The position numbers and the translations under genes were made by a program. Positions 38,628 to 50,000 of a stretch of DNA of 64,000 bases are shown one piece after another (position 1 is the stretch's first letter; each line of letters opens with the position of its first letter). The notes beneath the pieces are model-generated. The model was not told where the DNA came from, did no database searches, and saw only the letters and a program-made list of their open reading frames with translations. The stretch covers positions 4,464,001 to 4,528,000 of the forward strand of contig NC_058153.1 of NCBI RefSeq assembly GCF_011075055.1, given 5' to 3'. This stretch comes from Mangifera indica (lineage: Eukaryota > Streptophyta > Magnoliopsida > Sapindales > Anacardiaceae).

Positions 38628-38932
38628 TAGAGTTAGATTCGAGCCAAGTCAAGCTCGACTCGGTTTACGTATAGTTGAGCTCGAGTTCGAGCTCAGGTTT
38701 GTGAAAGCCAGATTCAAACTCGACTCAAATTCAACTCAGTTTATTTTTAGTTATTAAAACGATATTGTTTTAATACGTATTGATCACAACGACATCATTT
38801 TGTATCAAAATTTTTAATTAAAAAATCTGATGAGTAGCTCAAACTCAAGCTCAATTGAGCTCAAATGAGGCTGGCTCATTTTGGGCTGATTTGAGTCAAA
38901 CTTGAACAAACTCTGTTTGAATCCAACCCTAA
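38628..38932. mobile_element. MITE-like element, GAGCTC family copy 3
   Basis: This is the copy B counterpart of the element at 36489: left end AGAGTTAGATTCGAGCC, right end GTTTGAATCCAACCCTAA. The interior has GAGCTCGAGTTCGAGCTC. Confidence 0.65.
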
Positions 38933-40433
38933 GAAAAGTTCACCGTTATTCAAAAAAATAAATAAATAAATTTATAAACATATTTATGCTGTTTTCAAAA
39001 GTCAAAAGTCATAAGTAATGTTATGTGGTTCAACTTTCTAGTATGCGGGCTTCGACGGTTATGCTCAGAGGCTAAGAGGCTTTGAATCAAAGCCCATTTT
39101 CTTAAAATCTAAGATCCAAACTGATTTTTTTTTGGTAAGTTTCGAAAAAGAGTTTGATTCGAATAAACTTAAAACAAATTTGATTTGAATAAATTCGAGC
39201 TCAGATTTGAGAGTTTATTTTTGAATCCAAACTAATTTTTTAACCTCATCAATTTGATTATTATTGTCACTTTTTTTTAAATAATCTTAATAAAAAATAT
39301 TAAAATGACATTATAATTTTAAATATAATATCCACACTTTTATTTTTTTTTGAAAAATTTACTTAAAAAAAAATTAGAATTTTAAGAATTAAAAACTTTA
39401 CAATAATTAGAGTATACTAAAACATGAAATGCCCACCTAAAGGCCCAACGAACTTATTCTCATCCAAGATTTACTCTTTTTCTCAAATTTCTATTTATTA
39501 TTTTACAAAAATTTAATTATTTATCTGTAAGTTATTAAAGTTGACCAAATTTATTAGTTTTAAACTTTTATCTTATTTTTTTTGAATCTTAAAAACTAAT
39601 AATTTCTTCTTAAACTAAGTTTTAAAAAATAACATTTTCCCCCATAAGGTTTATTTTTCATTTTCTGACAACTTTTTTCTCTTAATGCTTTCCCAAATGA
39701 AAAGTCTTTGTTCCCTGAATTTGGATGATTGGCCAAAGGGAGAGAGAGACCGTTGAAAGAAGAGAAAATATCGAGAGAGAGAGGCCATCAAAGGGAACAG
39801 TTTGAGAATAAAAAATAAACTTAGAAGAAAAATGTCATTTTTTAAAATTTGGTCTAAAAAAAAATTATTAGTTTTTAGGGTTTAGAGGAAAAATGAGATA
39901 AAATTTTAGTTATTTTTTAATATTACTAATTAAATGGTAATTTTACCCTAAAAACTAATAGATTTAAGTTAACGATTAACATGTATGTATTCAAATTTTT
40001 GAAAAATAATATACAGAAATTTAGAATAAGAGTAAACCTGAACCTTCTTTCTAAATTATGTCGTTTTGCACATCCATCACCCATACTATATCTTTTGAAC
40101 ATCACCCCTATGTGACCTTTCAAAACATGTATGTGAGTGGATCTAAGCAGCCTTCTCTAACTTCCTAACCTCCTTTAGCGTCTTTCTTACTGATAAGTTT
40201 GGTATTATTAGCATATTTTTAGTAGGTGAAGTCGGTTTTAATGGCCAGTTTCATAAATACTATTATCAAATAAATTAATAATTTAATTTTGAATTATTAT
40301 TAGAGGGAATTTAAATCATTTATTTTTATATTTGAAATCTCTTATGTTATTCTTAATATAGATTCTATAAAATGGTAAAAAAAAGTAACAAAACTTCGAA
40401 AATATTGGAGGAATATATCAAGGGGCATTTTAA

Positions 40434-41004
40434 TTTAATTAATTACCCTTATTAACAGTTTATTTTCTTCCTTGCCCTGCTTGTAACAGTGTAAACAAAC
40501 TGAAGCCATAAATTCTTCCAAATGTCGAAGTTGATTTTTGTCGTTCGGAGTTGATTCAATAAAGATGAAGATGAAGATAAATCTCTTTGTCTTCGATTCG
40601 TTGCATTCATTCTTTGTTGTCATTCATTGGTTTTTGACCTTTGTTTGTCAACGACAAACAAAGAAGAGAAAATTATCGGTGTCAAAGATGATGGTCAGAA
40701 AGAAAAAAAAAAACTCTAGGATAAAATGATAATTTTTTAAATTTTAGATACGAAGAAAATTGTTATTTTTAAACAAATTGAAAAATGAGATAAAATTTTA
40801 ATTTTTTAAAAAATATATTAAATAATGATTTTATCTTTAATTATAATAAAATTTTATGAATGGGAATTTGAAAAAACACAAAACCGGGTGGAAATAAGCC
40901 TTTTGGCCTTTAATTAATTACCCTTATTAACGGTTCATTTTCTCCCTGGCCCCGCTTGTAACGGTATAAACAACCTGAAGCCATAAGTCCTTCCAAATCT
41001 CCAC
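40434..41004. repeat. Direct duplication of about 90 bp flanking a repeat, upstream of the hydrolase/CAAX gene
   Basis: TAATTAATTACCCTTATTAA followed by CTTGTAACRGTRTAAACAA, CTGAAGCCATAA and CCTTCCAAATSTC occurs at about 40434-40527 and again at 40911-41004, 477 bp apart. The second copy leads straight into the leader of the hydrolase/CAAX gene. The sequence between (40530-40905) resembles the dispersed AT-rich family at 6.3, 37.6, 39.7 and 61.7 kb. The duplication may date from that insertion. Confidence 0.85.
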
Positions 41005-41025
41005 CACCACCCCAACATCTTTCAA

Positions 41026-41091
41026 ATGTTTCTTTTTCCAGAATTGGGCTTTCCCTTTATGCCCTGTCCCATGCCATTGCTATTACTATGA
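41026..41091 (+). CDS. uORF overlapping the main start codon
   Basis: An ATG at 41026 opens a 21-codon frame (MFLFPELGFPF, then MPCPMPLLLL) that ends at TGA 41089-41091. The stop overlaps the main start in ATGA: the main ATG is 41088-41090. It is in a different frame from the main protein. Whether the transcript includes it depends on the unknown start site. Confidence 0.5.
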   Translation: MFLFPELGFPFMPCPMPLLLL

Positions 41092-44000
41092 ACATCTCCG
41101 CCAATCGTCTCCGCCTCAATTCTTTTCACGCCACCACCACCTCCACTGTTCTCTTCAATAAAACCTCCGTCCACTTCCTCCAAGTTCGCCTTCATAGAAA
41201 ACGTCGCCGTTTCAAACTCACTGTTGGAAGTAACCTTAACGATCCCTTCGACAACCTGTTTCATAGCTTGCCCAACCTCTTCGCTTCCGCCAGCTCCCTC
41301 GATTTGCTCGCTACGGCTCTAGGCCTTCTCTCTGGACTCGCTTTATATGCCTCTAAGTCCACTTCTAATAAACCGCCCCCACTATCATGTATTGGAAATT
41401 GGGTTTTGTTTACCAGTCCGACGCCGTTTAATCATTTTGTCATTCTTCGGTGCCCGTCGATATCGTTCGAAGAGAGTGATTTCTTAGAGAATGTAAATGA
41501 GAAGCTTATGAAGGAAGATAGACATTTTGTGAGTGGGAGGATTCAGATCAGAATTGGAGACGATGAGAGGGTGAGTGATTTGGAGACGAAATTGAAGTAC
41601 CAAAGAGTTTGTCTAAATACGGAGGATGGTGGTGTTGTTTCGTTAGATTGGCCTGCGAATTTGGACCTGCTGGAGGAGCATGGATTGGACACCACTTTGT
41701 TGTTGGTGCCGGGAACCACAGAGGGGAGCATGAACAAGAGTATTCAGGCGTTTGTTTGCAAAGCAGTGGAGCACGGGTTCTTTCCGGTGGTTATGAATCC
41801 TAGAGGTTGCGGTGGTTCGCCTCTTACCACAGCCCGGTAAGCAACTAAGGTGTTTTTTATTATGAGCATTTCAAACTTTGTTTTAATTTTGCAATAATTT
41901 AATATGTTCTATTTTGACGTGTGGGAATTTTCTTGATGCAGAATTTTTTTGGCCTTATGATTTAGAATTATTGCATAATCATTTTTTATCCAAAATGTCC
42001 AGAGACATTACTGGCTGCTAACACTGCACTGGTTTTGATTTGGTTATTGTTTTAGTAATTCAGGATGTGAGCTTGTCGTTGTTTAAAATAAACCTGAGAA
42101 TAAATAGGGGTGGACAAAGTGAAGATAAAATGAGGAACATTACTTGTTATTTGGTTAAAGCCAAGGTATGGCTTGATGGAAGGGCATTGTTAGTATGACA
42201 AATGAGTGAGACTGTGCCTGAGTTTCTCTTTGTCATTCATTAGATTTAAAAATAAAATAAAACATTGTGTTTGTTATACATATTAAAACTAGAGTCTCAT
42301 ACTTGAGCTATTGGTGATAGCAAATCTTTCTGGGTTCTTGTTGAATAATTCTTTCCAAAAATAACCTGATAGTAGGGCTGCTTAACTACATTATGTAGGT
42401 TATTTACAGCTGCTGACAGCGATGATATCTGCACTGCTATACAGTTCATCAACAATGCAAGGCCATGGACAACTTTGATGGGTATTGGCTGGGGATATGG
42501 TGCAAATATGTTAACAAAATACTTGGCAGAAGTTGGAGAAAGAACACCTCTTACAGCTGTCACATGCATAGACAATCCTTTTGACTTACAGGAGGCCACA
42601 AGGTCCTCTCCTTATCGCATTGCCTTGGATCAAAAGCTCACTAATGGATTGATAGATATCCTGCGATCAAACAAGGTCAATTATTGCTTCAAATGTTTTA
42701 CTTTCCAGTGCAAATGTTTCAAACTTTTGTTGGAGGACTGCAACAATCAATGTGTTCTGTTTCAAATTTTGTCAGTCATTTAATTTATGTAGGTACCTTA
42801 TGCTTGTTCTCACAGCGTATTCTTAATTAATTCTCCAGGAATTATTTCAAGGCCAAGGAAAAGGTTTTGATGTGGAAAAGGCTCTATTGTCAAAGTCTGT
42901 TCATGATTTTGAAGAAGCAATATCTATGGTATCTCATGGTTTTGAAGCCATTGAAGACTTCTATTTGAAATCTAGTACTCGAAGTGTTGTTGGAAATGTG
43001 AAGATTCCCGTTCTCTTTATACAGGTGCATATTTATGTGGATCTAATTCCATCTTGCCTTGGATTTTGCACAAGACCAATTTATTCTTCAGTTTTGCCTA
43101 TTCGAATATTGGCCAAAAATTATGATAATGTTTATATGGTTCAATTGATCATTTTCTGGGATATTTTCTTCATTTAGAATATACTTTTCTACTTTGTTGT
43201 ACAGAGCTAGATATAGAAGGTTCTCAAGCTTCACTTTTCTATATCATGAGTATTCTTAATTGAGTATTATACCTTGCCAGTCTTAGGTGGCTGGGCTCAA
43301 GTCCAGATTTAGGTCAGTCAAAATTGGTTCATTTGTTGTTATGAGTCCTTGGGCAGGTAAATTGAGTTACCTCTTGCCAGGGTGAGCTAGCATGTCTAGT
43401 TTTAACTTGAAACTTTAGTAACAGCTCGCAATGAGGAACTTCCAAAATTTCTATGACTTGCAGGATTTGTCTCCAATTTACACTTAAGGGCTTGAAACTT
43501 GTGTAACATCCATAGGGAGAGTTATCAAGGTTGCACGCACATACATTTATAAAAAAAATATGTCATCCATTTTTAGGTTGCTATGAAGTTTTTGTTATGA
43601 GATAGTTACATACTCGCAAACCTGGTAAGTAATTTACTATCTACTGTTTTTTTACAAGTACGCAAACACAGGATTATGCTTTAACGTATGCTGAAATTAT
43701 AATAATGCACATAATAAGCTGGTGTCTACCATTAATGCAAAAATTACTATGTTTTATTGGTCAATGCAATGTAATTCACTTTATCTCTCTCTCTGTATGG
43801 CAAACATCTTTCTTGATTATCTGTTTAAAAAGCCAGTAATGGTTGTGATTTTGCGAAATATGCATCAGTTGTCTGTTGTCAACAATGTCTTGCTTGTCAA
43901 CCATTCCACTGTTCCGAAGTTGATCATTAAGATAAGCATTCTGACCTTTTTAAGAAGAAGTTAATTAATCATAATCCTGTCAATTTGTCAGAATGATAAT

Positions 44001-47000
44001 GGAGCACTGCCACCGTACTCTCTTCCACACAGTTTGATAGATGAAAATCCATATACTAGCCTTCTCTTGTGTTCTTGTCTTCCATCTGCTACTATTGCAA
44101 GTAATAGAGCTGCTGAATGTTGGTGCCAGCATCTTACCATTGAGGTAATGACTTCTTTCTTTGGCTACTAAAGATTGAATGCAGGAATGTAAACCATTGT
44201 CAACAAAGGATGGTTGTTTGTTTGATTGGGCGGCTGGTTATTATATCATTTCCATTACAATGTCTGGGTCTTTCGAATCATTTAATAATTTACCATGTTT
44301 ATAGTTCTAAGAATCTTACTGAGATTTCTGTGACGTAACTTTTTAATGAACTTGGAGGACTCAAAGCCTCTGAATTCATTGTTTTGAATTTCTTATATCT
44401 GCTTCTTGAAATCCTAGTGTATTCTATTAAGTTTGGTCTCTTTATTTACACAAGTTATCATATGGAATATATTGTGTTAGAATTAATGAGCAATATTTTG
44501 TTAGGAAAGCTACTGTGGAGAGTTACATTTTTTTTCCCTGAAATTTTGTTTTGATGTTCAGGGAATGAAGATCATTTCTTGTCCATAACAATGCTCTGAT
44601 CTGATGCTCAGCTATAACATTTTTATTTTTCACTTTGTTTTTTAATTTATTTTATTTTCTGTTCAGTCCTCAGCATTCTGATTTCCTTCAAATCTTGATC
44701 ATCAAGAACATTATAATCTTTAAAGGGACTTATTATGTTGGAATCTCATGTATTTGTTGCTTTTTGAGAGGGAAAGAAGGATAATTTCTTCGGAGTTGGG
44801 TTATATGGGAAAACAAATGACTGTATTTTTGGTGAGAAAGGAGATAATAACAAGAGGCTTTATGGGCTAGACTTAAACCTTTTGCTTCTATTCAGGCTTC
44901 GGTTTCTGAGTTGGGAGGGGAACTTGGACTAAATTTGTATGCTTATTCTGCAATAGGGGAGGGAAGATTATGTTTGGCAATTTTTTTCACTATCTTCATA
45001 GAATTGTTCCCCTTTACAGATTTTTTGATCTCTTTATGAATATCCGGTCCCCTGGTATACTTACCTCAACCCCTTCTTTAACATAGTTTAACAGTTTCTT
45101 ATAGAAAAAGAAAAAAGGAAAATTTAAAGAATTTCTTCGTCACTATGCCCCAAAGCTTTTAAGTTTTATAATGGTAATGAGTAATTGCCCTAATCCAATT
45201 ATCATATTTTATATGAAATTATACTTTCGTCCCCCGCAGTTCTATCAATCATGTTGGGTTAGGGTGACAAGTGATATTCTGATTAGTATTCTTTTTGTGA
45301 ATGCAGTGGCTCACAGCCGTGGAGCTTGGACTTTTAAAAGGTCATCATCCACTTCTGAAAGATTTAGATGTTTCCATCAACTCTTCAAAAGGTTTGGCTC
45401 TTGCGGAAGGTAGAGCAACCGACAAGGAGGATGTTAAAGTTAATAAGCTCTTAGATCTTAGTAAGACAAATGCTTTGAACAGTTATTCTGACAATGGTAC
45501 GAGGGAGATGCTGGAAAAAAATAATGATGATTGTAGCGTCCATCAAAGATCCAGAAGAGAGTCACAAAGAAATGTGGAGCGTGATAAAAAGGAATTGCAA
45601 GAAATGGACCATGGTGCATTGCCAGAGAGTGGTCCTGTTGAGGCAGAAGTGGTCAAAGAGGATGAAGCCAGTGCAGTAGATAGCAAAAGGAGCCAAGTGT
45701 TACAGTCTTCACAACTGGTTATGAGTATACTTGATGTAACTATGCCTGGCACACTGACAGAAGAAGAGAAGAAAAAGGTATGATTGAATATGCTATTTAT
45801 TGTTTTGACATTCATATGCTAATATTACATTTTTGGAATCTTAGTCATGACATGATTGATTTGAAGTGAGAGTAGAAATTCATGTGTGAAAAATGAGAAA
45901 TGAGATTCTTGATGAATACCTCATTCTATTTTTATTCATTGGTCTTATTACCAATTTATACTTGATATAAATAGGATTAGACTGGATTGAAATTAAACAA
46001 CCAATTCAAAAACAAAAGATAATAATCATTTAAAAAAAAAAATATCAATAGTGAAGCTAATAGTCCCACTAATTTTGAGATAATAAACCATCATTTCAAA
46101 TTTAAATTTATCCCAAGGATTGAGAAAAAAGTTTTCAACATGTATGCTAGTGTATATCTTCTCGTAAGTTGATTTTCAATATGGAACAAGGAAATAACTG
46201 CCTTTTATTAATGCAATTCATGGCACTTAGTCCGCAATGTTTTTCTGCATACTAGCATTTAGTTCTTATTACAAAGTTTATAATTTATAATTTAAAAAAA
46301 AAAAGGTAGATTATGAAATCTTTAATCTACAAATCTGGTCGGTGATCTCTGATATGGTGAGAGAAATATTTCCACATATAGGTGATAGCATGAGTTTGCC
46401 AATATGGTGAAAAACTCATTTTTCTACATGTAGGTGATGAAGTGAGTTTTGTTGATCTGGTAAGAAACTCATCTTTCTACATTTAAGTAATAGTGTGAGT
46501 TTGTCGAACTAGTGATGTTCTTGGCTCTATGGTCAAAAAATTATGCCAGCAAGGATGTTCATCTTTGATACCATGAAACAAGATTTTGGCATAAATAACC
46601 TAATTAAAATTTATTCATTGGCATAGCCATCAATACATACACAGGAAAGCCCTGATAATCACTATGATTTTATAATAAGAAAAGAAAATATTCTAAATAT
46701 AAAACCTAATAATCACTAGGATTTTCTAACTATATAGGTAAATATAAAACTACTAAGAAATGCAATCATCATGTTACCTAAAATAAAAAAACAATTAAAG
46801 ATTATAAATTCCTAATCGGGTATAGAGATATTAAATCCCTAACAAAAAGGTATTTTTTAGGCTTTCCAACATATACATATTATATTATGGTAGTTAAATG
46901 ATTGTATAGAAATTAGGTAGCCCTATATGCACAAACTTAAATACAAACAATGACATGTCACCATGCAATTAGGTATTGTTTTATTTTTAATTCAAAATCA

Positions 47001-50000
47001 CCAATCATATAATGACATGTCATCGTTTATGTTCAAATTTGTGTACATAGTTTTATTGATAGAAAATTAAGCTTTTTCGTTTTCTTATTATTATTGGCAG
47101 ACAACCATCTGGACTCTGCTTAAGTGGAACTAACACTGATATTTGTTATAAAAAGACTGGGCATTTTTCTCAATTTTTTTAAGAAACTATAGGATCAGTA
47201 GTAATAATCAAAATAAGACGAACTTACAGAAGTGGACCAGGAAACCACTGTGAAAATAAAAATCAATGTTGGTAGTTATTGCATACAAAACCAAAACAAG
47301 TCTATATCCCCAGTATGAACCAGCTCCTCTTTGAACAAATATTCAAATGAGGATAATCATATTCACTGCTTAATATCCTTTGACTCTGTTATCATGTTAG
47401 GTTAAACTCATGCTGGAAAAAAGAAAAAGATGGATCAATTTTTCTCTTATAAACAAAATCAGGGAAGAAAAAATAATGCAAGGATGCATCTGACACTATG
47501 GCAATCTATTACTGTATTGTACCACAAGTAACTGTTTGTTATAAACAAGTTTATCAAATGCATCATGCTTTCATTTTTATTACTTACATGTTTTTTTTAT
47601 TGAAGTTGTTAGGATATGTCTTAAAGAGCACTTATTCTGGTTAAATACTTTTACCATAATTTTTAGGATATGAAATTTCCAGTCATTTTAATTTGTTCCT
47701 TTATTTGGTTATTCTGATGTTTCAGTAATCATTATGTTCAGGTCTTGACTGCTGTTGGTCAAGGAGAGACACTTATGAAAGCTCTGCAAAATGCTGTGCC
47801 TGAAGATGTGCGCGGAAATCTTTTGGCAGCAGTATCTGGGCTTTTGCACGCTGAGGCCACAAACTTAAAATTAAAAGGACCTCTGGATATTGGTAAGATA
47901 TCTAACATAACATCAGAGTTTAAGTCAAAGATCCAAGAGAAAGTCAATGGAATATCAAGTGCTGAAGGGCTGTATAAAGATCCTCACAGAGCAGATCATG
48001 AGAAAAGGGTTGACAATTTGGCAGAGGGCTCTGACAACATGCAACCAGACATGGCCAAGCCTAATGGTGGATTAGCCTCAGAGATTCAAGCTACTCAAAT
48101 TTTGCAGAAATCTGATGATGTAGGTCAGTCTCAGTCAATGAATGGTCTTCAATCTGATATTTCTAGTTCAATCAGGAAAGACACTAATGAATATGGAAAT
48201 AATCATGAAAATTATAGGTTCCCCAAGGATGAGGCTATTCCATATTCTGACATTGGTGAAAAGGGATCAGAGACAAGTGCTAATTCTGACAACACCAGCC
48301 AGCCTGAAGAGGCTGTAGGTCATGAGGAATATCAGTACAAAGTGGAACAGGATAGTGGAGTATCCCGAGAAGAAACAAAACTTGAGAATGGCATCCAACA
48401 AACCGTAGATAAATCCCTAGATCCTTCCTCTGATCAAAATGAAAGAGCATCTGCCAATGTTACAGAGGATGCAGTTTCACCTCTGGGATCCTCTTCTGAA
48501 GCTCAATCAATGAAGGGAGGAAATGATAATCAGAAGAGGGAGAATAAAATTTTGCAGGCTGCACCTGATCTTAATCCTACTGCCTTCAATGTTTCGGAAG
48601 CATTAGATGCACTGACAGGAATGGATGATTCCACCCAAATGGCTGTTAATAATGTTTTTGGTGTAATAGAAAATATGATCACTCAGTTGGAAGTGGAAAA
48701 TGATGACAAAATAGATGTCAAGGAGAGAGATGAGGTAAAAGATGAGAAAATTGATCATTTCTCTGAGAAACAAAGAAATGGAAATCATGAAAGATTGGAC
48801 AAAGAGGGCACTGGGAAAGAGCTGAGTTTACAGTCACCTGCATCATCTGATCCCTCGACACATAATAGTTGTGAGAGTGGTGTGGACATTCAGCATGATG
48901 CAAGAACTGAGAGGGCGGAGGTTGAACACGATCAAAATCCCATTCTATTTGATATCAATGGTGGTAATTATTCTCCAGGAAGTAGGATAGCTAAAAGTTT
49001 AGATATGGAGAGAAACAGGGAATTATTAGTTGGGAGCAAACTTTTGTTTGACCATTCAGATGGACTTAAATGTGGAAATAACTTCCCATTATACAATCCT
49101 GTGAATCTTAATGGGGACCGAACACAAAATGAACACTTAAGTAAATATCCTATCTCAAAAGTGCCAAATGCCAAATCATTGGATCTGGATACAACTACTG
49201 CTCTCTTGCTTGACTACTTTCCAGAAGAAGGTCAATGGAAGCTCTTGGAACAAGCTGGAAATTTCAAAGATTCTATTGGTGATTTTAGAACTTTGGAGGA
49301 TGATGACGGAGAAGTGCAAGCCCAGTCATTTGAGGAGGTAGATGATGCAGATAAATATATTGAACCACCATATGTAATATTAGATACAGATAAACAACGA
49401 GAACCCATTGCAGAATACAAAATTAAGGATCATATGAATGAAAATGCTGAAAGTAGCGAGGTTGCATTGACAGAGTTTATGCACATTGTGAAAAATATTT
49501 TGTTTAATTCTTTGAAGATCGAAGTTGAACGCAAGCTAAGTCTATCTGATAGGAAAGAAATGGAATCAGATATTGCTAGAGATATGGAAAAAGTGGCAAA
49601 TGCTGTCTCTTTGGCTGTTGGGAATGACAGGGAAAATGTTTGGTATTTGGATGATAAACAAGACGGTATTAACTGTACTTCCAGAAAAGTTGGCACACTT
49701 CAAGGTGAAAATATTATTAGAGCCATTTCCTCTGCTGTCCAGGGGACAAGTTATCTGAGACAGGTACTTCCAGCTGGTGTTATTGTAGGCTCTAGTTTAG
49801 CTGCTTTGCGAAAATATTTCAGTGTGTCTACTGAGAATGATAATGGTCAAAAAGAACTGATGGTCTACGATCAAAACAAGAAATCTAGGGGGAGAAAACA
49901 TGACAAGGTGGGGGTAACGGAGATTTGCCAGATGCCGTTTGACAAAGATACTAGTTCAAATGGTTCAGTAAACACAGAAGTGGTAGGTGGTGAATTGAAA

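Larger units (their letters stand above)
35696..39950. repeat. 2.1-kb tandem duplication (two diverged copies)
   Basis: Copy A is about 35696-37811 and copy B about 37812-39950, offset 2116 bp, as shown by ACCTTGTGACGTGACCATCA at 35831 and 37947. The same items follow in the same order in both: two palindromic elements (A: 35875-36020 and 36145-36310; B: 37990-38125 and 38290-38460), ACACCATCTTAATATGACAT, a GAGCTC-family MITE (36489-36788 and 38628-38932), TTCAACTTTCTAGTATGCGG, CCACCTAAAGGCCCAACG and an AT-rich tail. Copies are visibly diverged with small indels. No intact coding frame was found. Confidence 0.9.

Noticed and set aside
39001..39110. Possible tRNA-like stretch (GGTTATGCTCAGAGG...)
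   Set aside because: No cloverleaf with A and B boxes at proper spacing; it is part of the 2.1-kb duplicated unit. No tRNA or rRNA gene was found elsewhere by eye.
48603..49696. Several minus-strand frames within exon 6 of the hydrolase/CAAX gene
   Set aside because: Antisense shadows of a long, clearly coding exon.
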